DNA of 64,000 bases, from NCBI GenBank assembly GCA_947452905.1, contig CANGEP010000002.1:248001-312000 (forward strand), written 5' to 3'. The position numbers and the translations under genes are program-made. Of this stretch, positions 59,576 to 64,000 are shown piece by piece. The stretch is from Bacteroidota bacterium (GTDB lineage: Bacteria > Bacteroidota > Bacteroidia > Chitinophagales > Chitinophagaceae). Within the stretch, counting starts at the first letter, position 1. Each line of letters starts with the position of its first letter. The notes beneath the pieces are model-generated. The model had not been told where the DNA came from and searched no databases. It worked only from the letters and a program-made list of their open reading frames with translations.

Positions 59576-59583
59576 TACCTTTG
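59576..59583 (+). promoter_or_regulatory. Promoter -7 box TACCTTTG for the TIGR01777 epimerase gene, start codon 4 nt downstream
   Basis: A full TAnnTTTG match, then TTTT and the ATG at 59588. It directly abuts the third hairpin of the inverted-repeat structure, so the upstream promoter contacts fall inside that hairpin. Confidence 0.7.
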
Positions 59584-59587
59584 TTTT

Positions 59588-60508
59588 ATGCAAACAGTTT
59601 TAATTACAGGCGGTACTGGCATGGTAGGCCAAGCTTTAACCAATACCCTTATCGAGAAAGGGTATGAAGTTATAGTACTTACTAGGAGTCCTAAGCGATC
59701 TAGTCGTTTGCATTTAAGTTATGCTACTTGGGATATTCATAATCAAAGCATTGACAAGGTAGCATTGGCTAAGGCAAATATTATTGTGCATTTAGCAGGT
59801 GAAAGTGTTGCCACCAAAAGATGGACTGCTAAAAGAAAACAAGAAATTATTGATAGCCGTGTTCAATCGGGTCAATTGCTGGTAAAAGCTTTAAAAGAAA
59901 ATAAACATGAGGTACATACTTTTATTTCTGCTTCTGCCATTGGTTGGTATGGACCTGATAGTGAAAAAAATGTAGATCATGGTTTTGTGGAAACCGATCC
60001 TATGGATAATTCCTATTTGGGTACTACTTGTGGTTTATGGGAAGCGTCAACGGAGCCTATTAAAACAATAGGTATTCGTCATATAGTTTTAAGAATTGGG
60101 ATAGTACTTAACAAGAGGGGAGGTGCTCTTGCGGAGTTTGTAAAACCTGCGAGGTTTGGGATGGCTGCGATTTTAGGGGATGGAACTCAAATGGTGAGTT
60201 GGATCCATCAAGCAGATTTATGTAATTTGCTTGTATTTGCCATTGAAAATAAACAGATGGAAGGTGTTTTTAATGCAGTTTCTCCGAATCCAGTAACAAA
60301 TAAGGAGCTTACAATTATAGTCGCAGAAAGATATTTCAAGCATCATTTGTGTATAAATGTGCCCGTTTTTGTACTAAAAATCATGTTAGGGGAGATGAGT
60401 ATTGAGGTTTTAAAAAGTGCCAAAGTGTCCTCCAAAAAGCTTTTATCAAGCGGTTTTAGCTTTAAATATGCCCAAATTGAAGATGCCATTTCAAGTTTAT
60501 TACCTTAA
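59588..60508 (+). CDS. TIGR01777 family NAD(P)-dependent epimerase-like protein
   Basis: A 306-residue extended short-chain dehydrogenase (SDR39U1/YfcH type). NAD(P) loop TGGTGMVGQ (about 8-16), HLAGESVATKRWTAKRKQEI (family signature), SASAIGWYG, and a C-terminal DUF1731-like end with VLKSAKVSSKKLLSSGFSF. The catalytic role is not established in any member; some relatives affect division-site placement in cyanobacteria. Start at 59588 because upstream in-frame codons cover the promoter. Confidence 0.9.
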   Translation: MQTVLITGGTGMVGQALTNTLIEKGYEVIVLTRSPKRSSRLHLSYATWDIHNQSIDKVALAKANIIVHLAGESVATKRWTAKRKQEIIDSRVQSGQLLVKALKENKHEVHTFISASAIGWYGPDSEKNVDHGFVETDPMDNSYLGTTCGLWEASTEPIKTIGIRHIVLRIGIVLNKRGGALAEFVKPARFGMAAILGDGTQMVSWIHQADLCNLLVFAIENKQMEGVFNAVSPNPVTNKELTIIVAERYFKHHLCINVPVFVLKIMLGEMSIEVLKSAKVSSKKLLSSGFSFKYAQIEDAISSLLP

Positions 60509-60523
60509 TTATTAGGCCATATT

Positions 60524-60564
60524 TTAATATTAATAATATATTATATATATATGAATAATATTAA
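60524..60564. repeat. AT-only inverted repeat upstream of the GldL-like gene
   Basis: Arms TTAATATTA (60524-60532) and TAATATTAA (60556-60564) flank an alternating TA tract. It marks an unusually AT-rich 190-bp gap with no gene; low sequence complexity makes function uncertain. Confidence 0.4.
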
Positions 60565-60652
60565 TCAATGATTCATGATAATTTACTTAATTACTTATCA
60601 TACCGACCGGGATTATTTTAACTAACTTATGTAAAGAAGTATTTTTCATACG

Positions 60653-60676
60653 GATATGATAATTCTCATATCTTTC
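60653..60676 (+). promoter_or_regulatory. Dyad overlapping a promoter-like box before the GldL-like gene
   Basis: A perfect 7-bp dyad GATATGA/TCATATC (60653-60659 with 60666-60672) overlaps TATCTTTC (60669-60676), a one-mismatch match to TAnnTTTG, about 25 nt before the ATG. This could be a promoter with an operator on it. Confidence 0.4.
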
Positions 60677-60700
60677 TATTGAATTATATATTTTTTATAT

Positions 60701-62254
60701 ATGAAAAAAAAGCTAGATTATTTTAACCTATTCTATAGTGTGGGTGCGGTTATTATCTTAATTGGGGTTATTGCCAAATTATTGGAGTGGGAAGTGCAAG
60801 ATTTGTTTATGACGGTGGGACTTACCATGGAAGCCATCGTTTTTGGAGCTTCCTCCATAAAATACCATTATGTTAGCGCTGGAGACAATGTTCAAGTGGA
60901 CAATTTAGATGGTTTAATATTAGATAAATTAGGAAATGCCAATTTTGGGTCTGGTGGCAATGAAGGAGGCACTTATGTACAAGGGGATTTATCAAATACT
61001 GCTGTTGTTGATATAAATTTTAAAGAAAATCAGAATACACTTGCTCATAAGGTGGATACCATTTATGACTTGGCAGTTGAAAAACAATTAGGGGATATTT
61101 TAAGCAGTAAAGATGAAATTGCTTCTGATGAAGTTACTAATTCTGTTTCTACTATTGCACCTTCATTTAAAGATGAGCCACCAATTGATTATCTATGGCA
61201 ATTAGATAAGATGGGCTTAATTAGTATAAGCAAAGAAATATTTTACCAGCCCGAATGGTTGTTGTTCAAAGATGATGAATATGAACAATTAGCCAATGTT
61301 GTAAAAAGGGTTTTTGATAAAAATTTACTATCCAAAAAAGATGTAAAAACTTTATATAATTATGCAATAACCATTCCTGTTTCTACCTTAAGTGATTTGA
61401 GTGTATCCAACGAAACTCAAATATTAACTGCTAACGAAGTAGAGCTTATATATAATGCATTTAAAATTTATAGGTTTAAGGGTTTCTTTGATTATTTCAT
61501 AATTGAAGAAAATAACCAAGCTTATTTATTAAGAAAATTCAAGTCGAATGAGATACTTATTTTTGGAGGAGAATCGCCATTAATTATTGAACATTGCAAA
61601 CAATTTCATAAAGAAATTATTACAATTAGTCCAAATTTGCCATTCTTATATAATGCCATTAAAATTAAGGATAATTTATTAGTGGATTGGCTTATAAAGC
61701 ATTTTACACCGGAGAATTTATCTCAATTTGATTCGTTGACAAAGGCGTTTTTTGATCAAAAAGATTTTATAAAAATGATGATTATACAATATTTTGAAAA
61801 TATTGTTTATGATCTAGAATCAGATGATAAATTCGAATTATTAAAATCCTTAATTGTTTCTATTTTATATCTAAATGATAAAAAGGCAGGGTATACATTT
61901 TTGAAAAACAATTTAAGTTTTGTAAATGGAGAGCAAGTTTTTAACTTAAAAGACATTATTCATATTACTGAATCTAAATTAGAATATGGACCAGATAAAA
62001 TAACATTTAGCTTACATCAGTTATTTGACCCTGCATACTTAAATAATATTGATTCAATTATATCACTTATTAACAAGTTGGCCAGTGAAAATATATATAC
62101 TAAAAACGAATTATTAGAGGTTTTTGATTTAGCTAATGAAACTTCAAAAAAAGATATTTTTCTAAACTTTAAAAACTATATAATAAAAAACAATATAACT
62201 CCAAGCCCTACTCAACTAGAGTTTATGAGTATTCATAACAAGTTTAGTAAATAG
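60701..62254 (+). CDS. Divergent GldL-like motor protein with large C-terminal extension
   Basis: A 517-residue protein. Residues 1-57 hold two closely spaced membrane helices with the GldL pattern: FYSVGAVIILIGVIAKLLEW and the GLTMEAIVF region. Tyr12, Lys26 and Glu44 align with the GldL residues Tyr13, Lys27 and Glu49 reported as important for proton-driven rotation; the usual His after the Lys is Glu29. A Gly/Asn-rich linker follows, then about 350 residues (160-517) with no recognised domain, probably helical and cytoplasmic. Canonical GldL is only about 215 residues. The GldM-like gene follows 17 nt later. Assignment to the GldL superfamily is confident by pattern plus context; the job is unknown. 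Confidence 0.75.
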   Translation: MKKKLDYFNLFYSVGAVIILIGVIAKLLEWEVQDLFMTVGLTMEAIVFGASSIKYHYVSAGDNVQVDNLDGLILDKLGNANFGSGGNEGGTYVQGDLSNTAVVDINFKENQNTLAHKVDTIYDLAVEKQLGDILSSKDEIASDEVTNSVSTIAPSFKDEPPIDYLWQLDKMGLISISKEIFYQPEWLLFKDDEYEQLANVVKRVFDKNLLSKKDVKTLYNYAITIPVSTLSDLSVSNETQILTANEVELIYNAFKIYRFKGFFDYFIIEENNQAYLLRKFKSNEILIFGGESPLIIEHCKQFHKEIITISPNLPFLYNAIKIKDNLLVDWLIKHFTPENLSQFDSLTKAFFDQKDFIKMMIIQYFENIVYDLESDDKFELLKSLIVSILYLNDKKAGYTFLKNNLSFVNGEQVFNLKDIIHITESKLEYGPDKITFSLHQLFDPAYLNNIDSIISLINKLASENIYTKNELLEVFDLANETSKKDIFLNFKNYIIKNNITPSPTQLEFMSIHNKFSK

Positions 62255-62271
62255 TTATTAAGAATAGAACA

Positions 62272-63648
62272 ATGGCATCTAAAGTAGACACAAAAAGGTA
62301 TCAAATCATAAGTTTATTATATATAATATTCGTATGTTTTTCTGTACTTAATATCAAGACCTCTACTTTGGAGTCGAATATTTATACCATTCGTTCTTTT
62401 CAAAAATTGGATCAAGAAAATAGGAAAAAAGTAGATATAAGTAATTATATCATTTCAAATAATATAAAGCAGTTAGATACCAATGAAAAAGCTAGAGGGT
62501 ATTTGGAAATAAGAACAAGAATTAATAAAAGCTATGATAAAGTAAATAATTTAATTAAGCTAATTAATCAAGAATTTAAAAAAAGCAATGAAACTATTGA
62601 AACTCAGTTTAATAGTAGAAAAAAGTTTGAAACAATTATAAATAGGAAAGATGGACTAGTGGTGGTTGAAACTGATTTATTTAGTTTAAATGACTATTTA
62701 AATAAATCAAAATACAAGTTAAATACCAATATTGAAAGCTTGATACCCATAAAAGAAAATATATTAAACCTTAAAGGAAAGCCCCAAAAATGGGACTACT
62801 ATTTATTCTTGCACAAGCCTACTGCAATGGGCTATATGCAGTTGGAGCGTATAAAATTATTGTTAACTCAAACACAATTAATTTATCAAGAAGCAGCACT
62901 GCAACAAATTGGATACGAGCCAACTTATTTTTCTAAATTGAATCCTAAACTATACATAGTAAATACTCAAATTGAGAACAAAGAAGTTAAAAAAGAGGAG
63001 ATTATAAAGCCTGATGGAAAACAAGTTGATAATTTGCCAGTACCTGATGATGATTTATTTAAGAAAATAGTACAAACTATGCATACCGATAATTTGTATG
63101 CGGGCATATATAATACACTTTTTGAGAATACTGATTTTGATATAGGCCGTGACATTGAGGTAGATATTCAACCCAAAGTAGCCTATTCTAAAACAGATAA
63201 AAAAATTATAGTAAATTTTAGTAAAATAGGAGAGTATAATTTAAAACTTACGGACATTAGAGGTGGCAAAAACAAAGTATTGTTTGAAAGAAAAATAAAT
63301 GCCAATAAATTACCTGATCCTGTAATTAGAGTGAAAGGCGACAATATGAATTCTTATGTTATTAGTGTAAAAGATTTGATAAATGCAGAAAGGTTAGAAG
63401 CAGTAATGAATATTAATAATACGAGTAGTTTTCCTGGTCGTATTAATAGTTTTAAAATGATTAAAATACACAATGGCTCGGAAGAGGAATCGGTAGTTAA
63501 TTATGGGGAATTGTTTCAGTCTAATTCTCAAAAGCTATTAGGAAATTTAAAGAAAAACGACATGCTTATTTTCGACAATATTAATATTTCACTAGTAGAT
63601 GGAACTACTCGAAAGCCAGCACCTATTTTATATAAAATAACCAATTAG
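62272..63648 (+). CDS. Divergent GldM-like periplasmic motor shaft protein
   Basis: A 458-residue protein with an N-terminal membrane helix (RYQIISLLYIIFVCFSVLN) preceded by Arg9, matching the GldM Arg9 thought to contact the GldL glutamate. The periplasmic part begins with a helical bundle, and the last ~115 residues match the GldM C-terminal domain order: PDPVIRV, VISVKDL...AERLEAV, FPGRINSFKM, LKKNDMLIFDNI, and a closing TRKPAPILYKI. The middle domains are poorly alike. It is shorter than Flavobacterium GldM (about 513 residues). It abuts the next gene with no gap (TAG then ATG). Confidence 0.78.
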   Translation: MASKVDTKRYQIISLLYIIFVCFSVLNIKTSTLESNIYTIRSFQKLDQENRKKVDISNYIISNNIKQLDTNEKARGYLEIRTRINKSYDKVNNLIKLINQEFKKSNETIETQFNSRKKFETIINRKDGLVVVETDLFSLNDYLNKSKYKLNTNIESLIPIKENILNLKGKPQKWDYYLFLHKPTAMGYMQLERIKLLLTQTQLIYQEAALQQIGYEPTYFSKLNPKLYIVNTQIENKEVKKEEIIKPDGKQVDNLPVPDDDLFKKIVQTMHTDNLYAGIYNTLFENTDFDIGRDIEVDIQPKVAYSKTDKKIIVNFSKIGEYNLKLTDIRGGKNKVLFERKINANKLPDPVIRVKGDNMNSYVISVKDLINAERLEAVMNINNTSSFPGRINSFKMIKIHNGSEEESVVNYGELFQSNSQKLLGNLKKNDMLIFDNINISLVDGTTRKPAPILYKITN

Positions 63649-64000
63649 ATGAAATTATATATAACTATATTATTTATTATTCTAACTTCTATAGGCGCTT
63701 ATGCTCAAGATACTTTGCAGGGTGATTATAGCTCTTTGCGTATTGTAAAAGGAAAGCATATTATTAAAAGTGTAATAAATGTTAATGATGAGTTGGTTAT
63801 TGATGAAGGAGCATCTATTGAGTTTTTGAGTCCAGGTACAATAGTTTGTAATGGGAAAGTGGAGATAAATGGCAAAGATCATAATATTGAATTTTATGGC
63901 TCAAAAAATAGAGAAGGGGTAGGGTTTGTTTTTAACAATGCGAACGATAAAAGTATTTTTATAAAAAACGCAGTGTTTAAAAATTTACAATTGCCAATAT
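63649..64000 (+). CDS. Exported beta-helix-like protein, 5' part (runs off window)
   Basis: A 117-codon open start of a gene that continues past the window. A signal peptide (MKLYITILFIILTSIGAYAQ) is followed by short repeating strands with Asn/Gly turns (LVIDEGASIEFLSPGTI; GKVEINGKDHNIEF; SIFIKNAVFKNL), the look of a right-handed beta-helix. It follows the GldM-like stop directly, so it belongs to the same operon and is a candidate partner or cargo of the motor. Family not identified. Confidence 0.7.
   Translation, partial: MKLYITILFIILTSIGAYAQDTLQGDYSSLRIVKGKHIIKSVINVNDELVIDEGASIEFLSPGTIVCNGKVEINGKDHNIEFYGSKNREGVGFVFNNANDKSIFIKNAVFKNLQLPI

Noticed and set aside
59537..59587. Longer start for the epimerase gene
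   Set aside because: The extra residues would be encoded by the hairpin and promoter; the Rossmann motif starts just after the inner ATG.
60701..63648. Zorya-type (ZorAB) defence motor
   Set aside because: The membrane part has two helices with GldL rather than MotA/ZorA pattern, the partner ends in a GldM domain rather than an OmpA-like peptidoglycan-binding domain, and no ZorC/D/E genes are visible.

Overview
This 64-kb, AT-rich window comes from a Bacteroidota chromosome, most likely the order Chitinophagales. The evidence is gene content (type IX secretion parts PorU, PorV and a GldJ-like protein; an alpha2-type glycyl-tRNA synthetase; an atpD-atpC pair apart from the other ATP synthase genes; DUF4292 and DUF983 proteins) and promoters of the Bacteroidota form TAnnTTTG. 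The genus assignment is not attempted. No phage, insertion sequence, CRISPR array or rRNA operon was found.

Layout. 0-5 kb: start of a trigger factor gene, tRNA-Leu(UAG), free-methionine sulfoxide reductase, a flippase, D-aminoacyl-tRNA deacylase, a MazG-like hydrolase, glycyl-tRNA synthetase and a ferredoxin reductase-like enzyme. 5-9 kb: a large secreted subtilisin with a type IX sorting domain. 9-23 kb: Mfd, GyrB, a cysteine-rich AraC regulator, an amidohydrolase, fumarase, enoyl-CoA hydratase, a lone B12-binding subunit and GltX. 23-29 kb: deacetylase, TatD, tRNA-Ser(GGA) followed by a cluster of hairpins, DUF983, MurF, IspF and the GldJ-like protein. 29-40 kb: PorU, PorV, dUTPase, a DUF4292 lipoprotein, an EnvC-like protein, GlpK-GlpF and AtpD-AtpC. 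40-43 kb: an orphan histidine kinase and QueA. 43-59.4 kb: a complete-looking dcw cluster mraZ-rsmH-ftsL-ftsI-murE-mraY-murD-ftsW-murG-murC-ftsQ-ftsA-ftsZ, preceded by a four-unit, 10-bp-phased MraZ operator and followed by a nested inverted-repeat structure. 59.6-60.5 kb: a TIGR01777 epimerase.

60.7-64 kb holds the most unusual content. A very AT-rich three-gene unit encodes a divergent GldL-like inner-membrane protein with a large extra C-terminal region, a divergent GldM-like periplasmic protein, and the start of a secreted protein with short beta-repeat-like sequence that runs off the window. The residues thought to matter for the proton-driven GldLM motor are largely kept, but the genes are not in the usual gldKLMN order. 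I read this as an accessory GldLM-type rotary motor of unknown job.

How it fits together: PorU, PorV and the GldJ-like protein belong to the type IX export and surface-attachment pathway, and the subtilisin is a likely cargo. The dcw cluster together with MurF, the EnvC-like protein and the flippase serves envelope growth and division. A second theme is transcription: at least five genes have a TAnnTTTG box ending only 3-6 nt before the start codon, which implies leaderless mRNAs.
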